A stretch of DNA of 64,000 bases from Gordionus sp. m RMFG-2023 (GCF_954871325.1 NC_088776.1:8563985-8627984), one strand, 5' to 3'. Numbered from the stretch's first letter, positions 28,587 through 41,922 are shown. Notes: generated by a model from the letters alone, not told the origin. Program-made: numbers and translations.

Positions 28587-31500
28587 ATGATCGAAGCCCG
28601 TAAAACAGTCGTTCACTTCAACGACACCAAATTGGACATTATCGTTCAGGTATCAAAGAAAAAATATTTACCATTATCATTTTATGAGTTCTAGCTACAT
28701 CTCCAACATCTAGATTCACTAAAATTAAGGATTAAAAACAATCCACTTCCTTAAAAAAAAATTTCAAATAAATATAGTAATGATTTTTTCGGATTTTATT
28801 TAAAAATATTTTATAATCCAAATGTAATTACTAAAGTACCCGTTTAATTTTCCCGTTTTATCCGCGCTTTATAGCCATTAACGAGATCGGAATGGGAAGC
28901 TTCAACATTAAGAATTCTCGGAACGTTCCTAAAATTATGGTCCATGTTTAATGAACTGAAAGAAAACTCTTTTAAGTGGGAGTTATATCCAACTCATTAT
29001 ATTTTATATTTTTAGCCTAGATTATACGCAGGGGAGTTACTGGACATAGTGTGTTCTCATTTCAACTTAAAATCCAAAGAATACTTTGGGCTCTGTTACG
29101 TTCAAGATAACGAGTAATTGAATCAATTTTATAAATTTTTATTAATCATTATAATATATATATGTATATTTTTTTTGATAGGTAAATTATATAATTACTA
29201 ATTAGTATCATAATTTGTTATATGTAATTTATCAACACGTTAATTAACACTATTGTAATTATTAAATTAATTAGAAATCATATTTTTTGCGATCTTACAA
29301 ATTGAAATGTCGTTTAATTTCATTATTCTAGATCTTTCTTACCTGCATTTAAATCATTCTCTCGTTAAGGAAAATAAGGCATTTTTTTAAAAAAAAAGAA
29401 ACTTATAATGAAAGATTTTTATTTTAAATGTGAGTGACCATCTCATATTATATTGTCTTAAGGTTAAATTTTGTTTCATCTTCAGTATACTCATTTACCG
29501 TGATTAGAATATACAATATCAGCCAAAATTATAAATGAATTAGCATTATCCTTTAAAAATAAAATAGCGAATTTTATTATGGCACATAAAATTGAAAATA
29601 ATATAAATTATTAAACTTTTTTTTTCCTTATATGGGATCAATTGCGACAAATCTACTAAAAAAACGCGGTTCTGACACGAGTTTCTTTTTAAAATTGAAT
29701 GAAAAATGTTTTAGTCGCAATTTATATTTTAAAGCTCTAGCTGTGAAATAGATTCGAAGATATGGTGACCTTCAAAGTCCAATTTGGACAACAACTAAAT
29801 TACTTGGTAAATATTTATTTCAAAGTCACAGATTATCGTTTTGTAATTCTAGAAATTTTTCCTTTATTGATTAAAAAATTTAAAAAAACATAATCAGTGT
29901 CAGGACGTTAACGGCCTCCAATAATTTTTTCAGGGAGTGAATTAAATTATTTATTTTGTTGGCCGCTATACAACACATGCATACATACTCAGCATGCATG
30001 ACAAAGATAATTTATTTATCTCACAGAAAATATTGCCTGACACTCTTCAATCTTGCAAGAAGATAAAACGATTACAAACACCTGATTGGTTGACTTAAGA
30101 AATGTTGTCGATCATCTTTATAATTAACTTGGGAATATATTTCTTCGAACTTAGATTTGGGTTGTTGATTTGCTCTCATTTTACCACCGGGGCACCACAG
30201 GCTTTCACGCCTGTTGTCTTTATAAAAATTAGATAATTATTTTGATGCCGTTTTACCGAACATATTTTGACATTCTTTTGGATGGGCCGAAACTTAAATG
30301 GTAAAAATCTTATGGTTGTTACGTTTTCGCAGAATCATGGATCTAGAGATGCAATTTATACCGGAAATATGGCATTGACATGCATTTCCTGTTATATTCA
30401 TCTTCTCATCAGGGGAAGATGCGTGACTAGATATAAATATTTTTAATTCCCATTCCCTTCTGATCGGCAGCTTATTCTTCTTGCATGACCATCTCCTCGA
30501 ATCTATTTGAGCTGGAACGTTATTGAATTTTTGACCCTAATACGCGAACATTATATAAACATCGTATTGTTAAAACACTGTTCTATTTGATACAGAATCA
30601 CCTATTTATAATCGATTATATTTATCGAGATTAAATTTTCATTATTATTAGAAATATACCATAATCATTCGATTTGATTTTTAAAGTGTCAACAAGACCC
30701 ACTGGCTACAAATGGACAAGTACGTTTTGGAGCACGAATTTTTTGAAAACCCTTGTCGCAATACATCGATTGAAAACACGAATGACGATAAACATAGTAA
30801 TAGCACGCGTTTCAATAATTGTGGGAAACGCAAATACCAAGAACCACTCTTGCGTCTACATTTTAAAATGAAGTTATTAACGATCTTTATAATATTGATT
30901 TTTTTAAAGGTTGTAAAATAAATACAATTATCTAATTTTACTATTATACCTTTTTTTTATAGGGTTTGGTTTATTTATATGTTTGCAATAGAGAAAATAT
31001 AAGTATAAAAAAATATTTTTTTTATCTTTGCGGAAAAAAAACATTCTCGTTTTTTTAAAATTAAATTTATACATTATTACATTATTTTTTTTGACGGGAA
31101 ATTGACAATTTTTTTCCTATAATTTTTGAAGGTTTTATCCCGATTCAGTTGGATCTATCTCTGATCCACGCCTACTACAATTGCTTTTCATTCAATGCAA
31201 ATCCTCTTTAAGCAACGTAAGATAAATTATATTAAAATTATGATACAATTTATTTTAAAATTTGATCTTAAGAAAATAATTCCCCGGAAAAATAAAATCC
31301 CCGTTTTTTAAGATATTAAAAATTACAAAATTAATAAAATAGGAAATTCCCTATATATATATCCATGGAATAAAAATCCTCAAATAATATATTTTAAAAA
31401 TTTTGAGAAAATCAATTCCGGAGAATTATTATTGGGGATTTAAAATTAATCTTTCTTTTTTTATGCAGAGAAGATAGGAAGGTAAGTAAGAAGGAAAGGA

Positions 31501-34500
31501 AGGAATATGAAAAAAGTGCTTGTCAAAACTTTAAACAAGCCAATGATAATTGAAGAAAACACCAAATTTTTAATATCTTTAAAATTAAAGGGAATTGTTA
31601 ATTTTTATATAATACAATTAAAAAAAATGGGGAAAACATATTGCACCCATATCGAATATATTTCTTCCTAACCTTTATAAATAGTTTTAACGTTAGATAC
31701 GAGAGATGATTTGGAACGAACCGATCGACTCATTAAACCGGAGTATGACCCGATTTAATTAAACCAGTAAACGATCCGTTATATCTTTCTGAACCATTAT
31801 TCCAAAATTGGAAAAGGAAGTGATGCACCATATCGTTATAAATTCGTGAACCAGTTCAAACCATTTTTAATGGCTAGATTAATCCTCCATTTATCCCTTT
31901 TTTTAAAAAAAATAAAATAAATAATTGTTTTCTTTATTCTTTAGCCAATCATATTTTCTGGAGATTAATCCGCCATTTATGCTTTTTAAAATAAAAATAA
32001 ATGAATTGTTTTATGTATTAACCATAATTCTCGCTCGTCAACATTATTCTTATAAATTAAATTTTTTATTTGTTATTGCCTATTAAAATTCAAGTCAGCT
32101 TTCAACTTATATAGTAACATATAACCCAGCCGCCTTTATAATTAGCATCCGGAGCGTAAACCGAACGGTTACCGATATAAATTTTATCAACCGGACCATA
32201 ATCGAACCGTAATCGTGGTCTTTGTATACAAGTATTCTTAGGATATTGCCAAAAGAAAGCTACTTTGGTTAAAGACTACCTATTCTTATGAATTTTCTTA
32301 AAAAATGAATTAATTATTGTAAGGACTATGAATGACCATAACTAGGACGTTCTAGCGTTTTATACAGCTGGTAGTCATTTAACATATTAACATTATTAGG
32401 AATTCATACAATTTAGTAAACAGACAAATTTTTAACGTGCAAAAAGGCACGAAATTAGGCATAATTTATATAGTAAAAGCGTGTTGTTCAAGCGTTGCGT
32501 TATTTAACGCCAACCAAATCACGGCTGATTCTTCGTAGCGTTAATAATTTTTGAAAAATACGTCACAATTGTTTTATCAAATTTTATCATAGCCTTTATC
32601 ATAACGCTCCTTATTAATAAATTGCATTTATTTATAACATTATATTATTATTTATTATATAATATAGAACGAAATATTATTTTGCAATACGGGTCAAAAC
32701 TGCGAACTCCTAGCTTTATCCCTGCAACCATACGGCGATTTTCAAAGGTAAATTATACATTATTTATTATCTCTTAAGTTCGCGCGCTATTTTAAATGCT
32801 TCATTATTTTTCTCCAGCAAAATAAAAAATATTCTTCTAGGGTAGTGATAACATAAGTAAAGGAAAGATAAATAATTTTGAACCAATATGAAAGGAAGAG
32901 AGGGAAAGAATTAATTTAGCGATAATATTCAAAGGGGAAAGAATGTTTCAAATTTTGAAGAAATTATTTTTATTTTATTAGCTATGAAACCTCTAAATCC
33001 ATGCTTCAATTCATGTATGGCGCTTCGGATATTCGCGAAATTTTACAAACTAGGTTTAGCTAAGCATTTTTTTTTAAAAATATTTTATAAAATAAAATTT
33101 AAAATTCTACAAATTTTTTTTTTCTTTTATAATTTAAATGTAATTTGTCATTTAAAAAAATTTATATGCCAAAATGCTCTGTTTTTATCAAATTTTGGGA
33201 TAAAATATCATTATCCAATTTAGGATCTCGAGCTTTATATTAAATAAGCGAAAACTGGACTAGCTAGATCAGAGACCTTCATGGACCTGGATTATTTTTT
33301 TATCGTTCTGGCCCAGGTTCGCAGTAAAGAAAAAATTATAAGCCAGGCCTATATTTAATATTAAAAAAATATTTTTCAAGCCCATATCCAAAAATTTAAT
33401 TTATTGTATCCAATGAAAATACAATATATCTATGTATTTAGGAAATAATTTCGTTTGCAATACTCAGAATTTATTATTATTAGAGGAAATAAATTGCAAT
33501 ATTTTTTTGAGTAAGCAACTGTTTTATACTTTTTAATAAGCTACATTTTAATTAAAATATATTTAAAAAGCCCAGACCCGTTAGAAAATATAATAAAGTT
33601 CATGGGCCGGCTGTTCCAGCCCATGAAGGTCTCTGAACTAGATTATACAATAATTAATGATATTTTTTTTTGAAATTTCCCTTTCATTGTAATTCCTTTT
33701 CAATATTTATTATATTATTTTTTTGTTTCATTTAAGTCTCGATGAAATATGTCGAAATCATGAAAAATTAATTGGTATGTCCCGGGGTGAAGCCATTATT
33801 AAGTAAACTTATTTTTCTGCTATATTATAGTACTTTTATTTCAAAATATACAATAAAAAACATATATGAAGTAATCACATTTTTGATGATAATGAGAATC
33901 AACCTTGATAGGTTATTTTTAAAAAAGTATCCTCAATTTTAGGGTTTTTCAATTTTGGCAAAACAAAAATATATTAAAAAGGGCGTTTATTTTATAAACT
34001 CATTGATTAACATTTCAAATCGATTTTTACAAAATTTATAATTAATATTTCATAATAATTTTTTTTATATTTTATTTATATTTAAGATTCATGCAAGACA
34101 TTCAACAAAGTCCCACATTCGGAGTTCATTATTATCGAGTCAAAGTATTTGAAAGATTATTGATTATTTGATTTATATTTTAATATTATTATGGCAAGCA
34201 TAACGAGAATTAACCAATTATAAATTATTACCTCTTCATTTTTCATAACTTTTACCCTTTTCACCTCGACTATCTCTCTCAGCTTCTCTTTTACTTCTTG
34301 GCAAAAAGAATACTTTATTATCTTCTCATTTGTTTTGATATAATATATTACATATACATAGTGGAAGGAAATTTTTCTTCTTCTTTTGAATATTAAAAAC
34401 TTCGGGCCCGGTTCGGGCTTAGTTGTACCCTTACATAGTAATATTTTGATTCGAATCCAAATAACCTTACAATTCAAAAAATATCGCTAAAATAAGGACA

Positions 34501-37500
34501 AACATAATTTATCGTATTGGTTGGGTATCAGTAACAACGGTATAACGCAAAGCCACTTGGATAGCAAACTCAATATTCTCTCCACTTTCCATTGGCAGGA
34601 TCTCGAAAATTTGTATTATAGGGACCGAAAGTTTTCTATCGAGATACACGAAAATAAAAGGTATATTATATTTTTTTGTCAAAAATCTTTGACCATAATT
34701 TACTAACGGGCTCTTGTTTCTTTTTCCATTATTTTATACTAAAAAAACCAGTTTTTTTTTATTACAATAGATTTTATTTGTGGCTTACACGTTTTTGTTT
34801 GGTCTTAGCTCTATTGTTCAGTAATAAAAAAAGCTTCAATATTTTAAAAAGCTCGTAATGTGATTTATCGGGTTTATTAACTCTTGGCTTAAAAAAGAGG
34901 GATTGTTTTGTAATTTATTTAGACGGTTCTACTAAAGCAATTACCTATAGATTGCCATATTATATGAAACTTTTGAAAAGACTGAATTCTTGCTGAATTC
35001 CTATGGTAAAGCGAAAAGAGAGTTATATTTTGATAATGAGATAAAAACCTATGACATACATTGCAATAATTTTACGAGTGTAGGGTTAGCATAAATATTA
35101 AAAGTTTCAGAATGCTAGTTTTATTCGAAAACTTTATTCCACATGCAAAATACGATATTTGAATGAATTAATGGCGTGATAACAATTATATCTTCCTTTT
35201 TAAAAGATTTATATAAGACACGTTTAAAAATATTTTTAATTTCTCAAAGAAGATGGATTTGAAAAATTTGGAAATTTTGAAACGTATTTAAAAAATTTAC
35301 TAATTCATACTTCTTACGAATAAAAATGATAGAAGTCAAAACAGTGGGAATCCTTTTTCTTCCTCATCTTCTTCCAACATATCCGTTTACAATTGGTACG
35401 CCGAAACAAACAATCTTGCAAGGAGTATATGGGCCCTATCTGTTCTTCAGCACCAATTTTATCTGGAGCATCAACATTCAACTGTAATATATATTTTTTT
35501 AAACTATTTTTAGTGATGTGCAAGCTCATCTATTACATTTACTCTATTGGTACCCGATTAAGATTTTAGCCAAAATAATATTATGTAAGCCTCCTAGATT
35601 TGACAAATACAAGTCCAAAATCATTCTACCATCTTTGAGCAAAATCTTCAGCCTAATATAATATTAAATTAAAACGAAATCTTCAAATTTAAAATAATAT
35701 TTTTTTTTTCTCTTCCCACCTTTTTTTAGCAATTAATTGATACAGAAACAGCGAATAATGTTATTGCGGAATTGAATAAAAATGTATACAATTACGAGAT
35801 CAATGTGCCTAACGGTTTAAAACAGCCATTCCCTAAAAACGAGAAATTTACCAAATCTGAGGAAGAAAACTCTGAGATGAATTTTGGTTATAATCATTTT
35901 TTTAAAAACAATTACTTATTAATATAGGAATTTTTCCTACTTGGGACTACATTTGTTTAAACATTTATAATTTTGTGAATGTATTTTTAGGATTGTTTAG
36001 GGATCAAAACCAAATCTAGGCCTAATTGTTAAACCGCTATTATTAAAAAAAATTTGTAAGCCGAACCTGAACCGAGCCTTTAAAAATGCATGTGAATCGC
36101 TTTGACCCTATCTTTTAAAGATAACTAATAATCAGTTTAGACTCAAAAGTATCAATAATTTTTTTTAGATATTTTTTATATCGCTATTTGACGTTACCCA
36201 AGTTAGCATATAAAAAGTGTTCTCATCTTTAAAATTTATTCTTCCCCCTTATACATATTATTTGACAAAAGAGAATCTTACGAATAATTGTATAACGGGC
36301 CGATATTATTTAGTGATAAATTTTTGAAAAAATATCTTTTTTTAAACATAATTTTAATGTGTTTTTCCGCAAAAAGGTCTTAATCGGTTTTTAAAGGCTC
36401 GAACTGAACCGATATTCGGTACGGTTTGGTTAAATTTGAATAAAAATCTAATAGGGAATTAAAAATAAATAAAGTTATAATAAAGACAAATTTCTTAGGT
36501 TTAAATCTGGATTAATTTTAGCATTACATTAAAATTTAATCATATTATATGAAAAAAATAACAGTGAAAAGAGAAAAATTACTAAATAAAAGAGATGTTT
36601 TACTGGCAGAATTGGAAGAAAAGAAAGCTCTCTTATGTCAACTATACGACGAGGAAACGGTAATTTTTTTCCATATATATAATAAATATTTAATTTACTT
36701 ACAAATAATATTTATTAGAGACCTGCAGATCCAGATTTAATTTTTTTAAATATACCCGGGCTAAGCCCAAAATTTATTACAAAAAATACCCAGACCGGTC
36801 TTTATATTTTGAATATTTTAAATCTTCATTATTAGCTATAAAAATTAAAAATGAATATAATATATTTTAAAAAATCCGGGCCGGGCCGAAATTTTTTTTT
36901 TTAAAGAAATCCGAGGTGGGCTAAGCAAATGGTACCTCTGCAGGTCTATGATATTTATAAAAGTATATGATACAAAATCGTAAGATAATTTTAGATAAAG
37001 TGAGATTTACCTATTGTAATTATTTATTCATTGATAAGGAAACAATAAAAAAATATAGTTTATATTAATTTATATTTTGTAATTATTTATTCATTGATAA
37101 GGAAACAATAAAAAAATATACTTTATATTAATTAATATTTTGTAGCTAAAATAGGAGTTTAAGAAAATTATAATTTTTTGATAATAACTCAAAAGTTAAA
37201 ATATAACCCCCCCCCCCCTCCCACACACACACACTTTTCCCTCAATTTTATTAATAATCATCGAAAAATATCTTAACATGTTAAAACACTTGAATTTAAT
37301 TTTACAATAGAAAATTTATTCTTATAGTTATTTAAACCAAAAATATTTATAGGAAATTTTAAGTCTCGTTACTCTGACTCCAGATCAAACCCAAGAATAT
37401 TCCTCTTCACTCTTGTTATCTCTATGCAATGAAATAGTTCCTCGCGAAAATTCTAAATATAAATTTTCCAATTTGCTCAATCCTACTCCAAAAGCGACGC

Positions 37501-40500
37501 ATTTCCGCGATTCAGATACGAAAAGAAGCACCATTAAAGAGACCACTTTCAAGATCCCATTAGATTTTCTATCATTGACGTCTAGTCAATTAGACGACGC
37601 CACAAAAAATCACTTTAACGGCTCTAACTTAAGCGGAAATGAGCGTGATACCGAAATCGCGGTCATAGGCAAATTGTGCCGACGGATACAAGAATTAAAG
37701 ATGGATCGGGAGGTCCAGAACAAAATATGTAGCGCAGCTTTAAGGCTCACTCGAGAACCTTCTCTCAACAGGAACGCTAAAAGGGCCAGGAAGGTTGCTT
37801 ATGAAAAATCCTTCACTAAGGTTTGTAAATAAATTTATTTAAAATTTGCCTTTTTGTTTAAATTTATAATTTCAAAATAATATTATTAAATTAAGAGTAT
37901 AAAATAATTTAAAAAAATAATATATTGACGTGATTACTTACAAATTTATGCTTAATTTTAACATTGTGAAATATAATAGCTGAAAGGAATCGAAGAAAGG
38001 CTCGACAAGCTTTCCTCTATACTGGCCCTAGACAAAACCTTGATAAATGCCGATTCCAACAATCTTCCAAACACTCACAACCCCAAGCTACTTACAAGGA
38101 AATCCGACCTATCCCCAAACCATAATCGTATAGTTAATGCAGCGCTTAACTATTCCACCTCTTTATTTTCCACCCTCAAAAGGGTGGGAAGTAAAAAATC
38201 CATTCCCCCTTCCTCCCCATCTTCCCACAAAATGAAACCGGACTCTAGGCTAGTTTTTAATTATGAAAATAATAAAATAGCAGCCAGACGTAGGCCTAGC
38301 CTGCTGGTCACTAAATCTTTGAACGATTTAGTCGGTCATAAACAATTATACGATTCACCTTATATACCTGTCAACGATAACAACGACGCGCCTTGTTTCA
38401 ATGGGGCAAATCAAATTAATTATGATTACAATCTTGATATTTCCCGAACGTCTCTCCACCCCATCACAACATCAAAGTTTATCAACGACCCTTCCTGGAA
38501 TCCACATAACACCCACAATATTGACCACGTAGCGACCAACGAGTCAGAAATGGACAATTATCTTACCATTTCCTCATATAGCCGCCTAGCATCCCAAAGC
38601 GATAATAACAGCATAAATAGCACTGACACCATATCCTTAAATCTATCATCTTCCAACGAGTGTCCCTCCAAGGCTAAGAAGCTTCTTTCAACCGTTTCTC
38701 TACCACCTTACAAACCCTCCCGCTCTTCTTTTTACGGACCTAAAAATGACGAAAGAGATCGAATCAACCAAATATCGTACGAGGATTTGGAATTATACGC
38801 CGCCACTTCCGGCGGAAATCGGGTCCTCGCGACCAAAAATATTAATAAGATCAAAATTTTTTCTGATATCAACGATATGAGCGACGACGGCTCAATAAAC
38901 TACGATTCGTATTCGAGTCTTAGATCTCACAGTTTTACCACATCTTTAAAACTACCGGAGAGTTCTGTAGATTTTTCATCCAGTTTGGAGAATTCCGGCC
39001 GCAGTAAAGATGCAAACCAGAAATTTTGCAATGATATTGATGAAATCGGTAATCTTATTGAAGATGAAAACCTCGCCGCTTTAAGATGGAATCGAGTTGA
39101 GAATGTTTTAGACCACGTTAAAAATACAGGCATATGTCCTCTAACAGAGGCCAATTTTTCATCGACGAATAACAACAACTTTGTTCATTATGATAATGAT
39201 ACCTATTACGATTCCTGTTGCACCCTGGACGAGTGGGGAGCATTCCAGAATACGGTTCATGAAAATGGTATACAACCAATTTTGGGTGGATGTTTGAATG
39301 GAGAAATTCAATGGTAACTTATTTTACCATTTTTGGATATATTAATATATATACGAGTAGAAAGTCCGTCAAGAATTATGGTGAATTAGAATTTTGTCCT
39401 TAATTTGATGATGGTTGAATCCAAATATCCCCTTTATTTGATGATGGATAAATCAGCCTAAAGCATAAGGAAATTTTTGATTTATCCATCATCAAATAAA
39501 GGAGTAAGAAAAAATGATTCCCCATCATTAACACCAGAGCTCCCGTTAGTTATTGCTGATCGCTCCCCACAGCGTGAAGGTGGGAGACGGATTTTAGGGG
39601 ATAAGAGAAAAGAAAAATGAAGAAATAGAAAGAGACAAAGATATGAAATATAAGAAATTATAATAATTGTTTATACTTTAAGACTTAAGAATTTAGGGTT
39701 TCAACAAAAATGCATTTGTAGCCAATATAAAAAGAGAAAAATATTATAATAAAAATTTATAATATTGAAAAATTAACCTGTTCAAATATTTTCAAAATTA
39801 TATTAACATATTGCATTTTATTTGATGATGAAAATGTTGTATTTTCTTGGCCCAAGATATATCATAAATCATCTGAAATTTTAATAAGGGTAAAACTTGA
39901 AAACATAAAATAGAATTTACTGTTATATGGATGATGAAGATGTTGCCTTTTATTTGATGATGATTTTGCCTTCTCTTTACCCAAAATATGTTCCTGAAAT
40001 TTAATAAGTGTAAAAATAATAAAATAGAATATTTAATCTTATGGATGATGAAGATGTTGCCTTTTATTTCATGTTGTTTTTTCTTTCGCGATACAGGTCT
40101 CTTATAATTAGATCTATTTTGATTAAAAAATTCGATACTATTGATAAAAATTAAGAATAAAATTTACTGTTGAGGCTACCCAGTTTGATTAAAATTAATT
40201 TACTGACCATGAAAATAAAGTTAATTTATAATTATAAAAATTAAAAATAATATAAGATATACTTTGTTACTACAATGTGCCTGATTATTTCCAATATTTA
40301 GATCCATCTTAAATTTGAAAATAGAAAATATGGCCGTTAGATTCTGGTATGGTATAATCTAAAATTTTTAAAATGGTATCCTCTTAATGGTCAACGGTAC
40401 AGATATGCACCAGGCTAGATTTTCTATTTAGGATTATTTTTTTCTGCTGATTTTTTTTTAGAATATCATATATGAGCATTAATCAATATAATTTGATGAG

Positions 40501-41586
40501 CATTTTTATCCATTAGAAAAATCTTGACCATTAAGGGGTTAATAATCTGGGAATACATAGATTAAAATTACTTATCCCATAAGAGTTTGTGATAACCAAG
40601 CAGTAAGCAGCTGTGACACATATCGTATTTAGTTGCGAGTTCGATTCCACCTCATGGCTTGTTGCACCTTTTTACAAAACGTGACAATTTTTCTGTGACA
40701 CGGCTTTTGTTATTTTGTAGAGGATATATTTTCCCCTCCCAATTTATATTTGGAATAACAATTCATTTGGTTTATAAAACGATATCCATCATGTAAATCA
40801 AAACTAGAATTTATTAGAGATTTGAAATTTAATTTTATTTTTAAAAAATAAAGCCCCCAAAATGACATCGACGCTTCCCGCGCTAGCGACAAATTCCTAT
40901 GCGATAGTAACTCAGATCCCGCGAATTATCCACATTTTTCGAATTCCGCTAAATCCGGTTACTTCCCCAGCGAAGTTTACAACACCAAATGCAGTTATCG
41001 GTCCAAAAATTATCCAACTTTAGCCCAGGATAAGGAAATAGAAAAAATTTCCCCTCTCTTTTCAGGGGCCCATTCATCGGATGCTCGAAATGGAAATCAA
41101 GATTTTCAAGCCCTGGGCGCCATATGCCAAACTTTTACGGAAACTATAAAGCCTTACGAATTTTCCGATTTTGTCAGGTACTCGAAAAGTCCCAATAAAT
41201 CCTACGCTAACTTCCGCAAAAACTGTGATACATCAACTCCTCCCCTTTCCCCCGAATACCCTTTCGAAACGAATTCTAATAACGTCGCTTACATATGCAA
41301 AACCAAACCTGTCGATAATATTTGCCTCCTTTTTGACGCTCAAGACGGTAAAAATACCTGCAACGTCGTATCAACGACCGCTCAACATCTCGCTCCAACA
41401 CTATTCGGATCTTGTGTTCCTATCGAAACGAATACTATTTTTCGGAAAAATACGATGGACGGAGTTAAAAATAAATTTGATACCGTTGACTCGATGCATA
41501 AAAAGTATGAATTTTTTAGTTTTCTATATCAAAAACAAAATTTATCTTTCCGAATCATTGAAGTTGAGATTATACCCCCGGAATAA
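28587..41586 (+). CDS. FRMD4: FRMD4-family FERM-domain scaffold protein, 15 coding exons
   Basis: Exons: 28587-28649, 29016-29113, 30687-30872, 31132-31216, 32668-32747, 32982-33053, 33737-33802, 34087-34144, 34497-34660, 35336-35483, 35730-35886, 36565-36659, 37353-37820, 37980-39313, 40854-41586. All introns are GT-AG and every phase agrees, giving 1268 residues. Residues 1-340 form the three FERM lobes: LYAGELLDIVCSHFNLKSKE, HWLQMDKYVLEHEF, LHFKMKFYPDSVGS, SPTFGVHYYRVKDK, FHWQDLENLYYRDRKFS and WALSVLQHQFYLEH track vertebrate FRMD4A/B lobe by lobe. Residues about 394-424 and 530-610 (KREKLLNKRDVLLAELEEKK; RTREPSLN-like LRLTREPSLNRNAKRAR) match the coiled-coil cytohesin-binding (CUPID) region. 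The rest is Ser/Asn-rich with RRRPSLLVTKSLNDL. The ATG aligns with that of the family. Known FRMD4 proteins link Par3 and cytohesins at cell junctions; the same cortical role is inferred here. The last exon could end at a donor at 41505 instead. Confidence 0.92.
29896..30044. mobile_element. Possible short hAT-type MITE in FRMD4 intron 2
   Basis: AGTGTCAGG on the left and CCTGACACT on the right form a 9-base inverted pair around about 150 bp of non-coding sequence. No clean target duplication was found (only the last four flanking bases agree), so this is tentative. Confidence 0.3.
33270..33635. mobile_element. hAT-type MITE in FRMD4 intron 6
   Basis: Terminal inverted repeats CAGAGACCTTCATGG and CCATGAAGGTCTCTG are perfect over 15 bases. 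The flanks are agctagat (33262-33269) and aactagat (33636-33643), an 8-bp duplication with one mismatch. The interior is non-coding, with CCCAGGTTCG and GGGCCGGCTG blocks near the ends. 366 bp. Confidence 0.85.
36716..36950. mobile_element. hAT-type MITE in FRMD4 intron 12
   Basis: The ends TAGAGACCTGCAG and CTGCAGGTCTATG are inverted repeats with one mismatch. Both flanks are exactly ATATTTAT (36708-36715 and 36951-36958). The first bases (NAGAGACCT) match the MITE in intron 6, so the two probably used related transposases. Non-coding, 235 bp. Confidence 0.85.
37018..37144 (+). repeat. 63-bp tandem duplication in FRMD4 intron 12
   Basis: A unit containing TTATTCATTGATAAGGAAAC is present twice with a 63-base period and very few differences. 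It lies between the intronic MITE and a C-run/(CA)n tract at 37207-37234. Confidence 0.85.
37207..37234 (+). repeat. Poly-C run followed by (CA)n
   Basis: Twelve C, a short C/T spacer and about six CA units in the intron upstream of the 37353 exon. It lies about 120 bases before that acceptor, so it is not the polypyrimidine tract itself. Confidence 0.85.
39431..39502 (+). repeat. 25-bp perfect hairpin in FRMD4 intron 14
   Basis: CCTTTATTTGATGATGGATA... (39431-39455) is repeated in perfect reverse complement at 39478-39502, with a loop of about 22 bases. The same intron carries many further copies of TTTGATGATG spread over 39410-40080, on both strands. No RNA family is recognised. Confidence 0.85.
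39536..39592 (+). repeat. Interspersed repeat, copy 2 of 2, in FRMD4 intron 14
   Basis: Reverse-complement relative of 18381-18440. The shared words in this orientation are AGCTCCCGTTAGT, CGCTCCCCAC and GCGTGAAGGT. It contains an imperfect internal palindrome (CTCCCC...GTGGGAG). Not identified with a known small RNA. Confidence 0.6.
40586..40665 (+). pseudogene. tRNA-like relic or tRNA-derived SINE head in FRMD4 intron 14
   Basis: GAGTTCGATTCC (about 40636-40647) fits an RNA polymerase III B box. TAACCAAGCAGT about 40 bases upstream fits a loose A box at the right spacing. The 3' acceptor strand CCTCATGGC has no matching 5' partner, so this is not an intact tRNA. It is either a decayed tRNA or the head of a SINE. 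No tail or target duplication was defined. Confidence 0.4.
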
Positions 41587-41922
41587 TATTTTATTTAAAC
41601 ATTTTCATTTTTAAAGCAGAAATGGATTTAATTAGGACAGGAAATGATTAAAGTATTTAGCGTTTTTAAAATTATTTAACATTTCCTATAAATGCGCAGT
41701 TTGTTCTGAGGTATCTAATCTAGCATTATAATGTGAAAATTTGGAAATTTTTACGATTTTAGTTTTATGCTATGAATTTTTACTCTATAATGTTGATTGG
41801 TTCTTTAAACTGGACTTATATTTTAGAATATTATATTTTCCCGATTGATAAATATTCATTGAAAGAAAAAATGATAACATTATTCGTAATTTATTTATAC
41901 AAGGAAATTATTGCTTCTTAAG

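Noticed and set aside
22673-28649. MADLLSQ exon as the first exon of the FRMD4-like gene
   Set aside because: Its phase-2 end joined to the exon at 28587 gives an immediate stop, and that exon has its own ATG at the family's usual start.
35314-35529. Minus-strand open frame of 71 codons
   Set aside because: It is the antisense of FRMD4-like exon 10, whose plus-strand reading matches the FERM C-lobe.
38927-39178. Minus-strand open frame inside FRMD4-like exon 14
   Set aside because: Shadow of the real plus-strand coding sequence.
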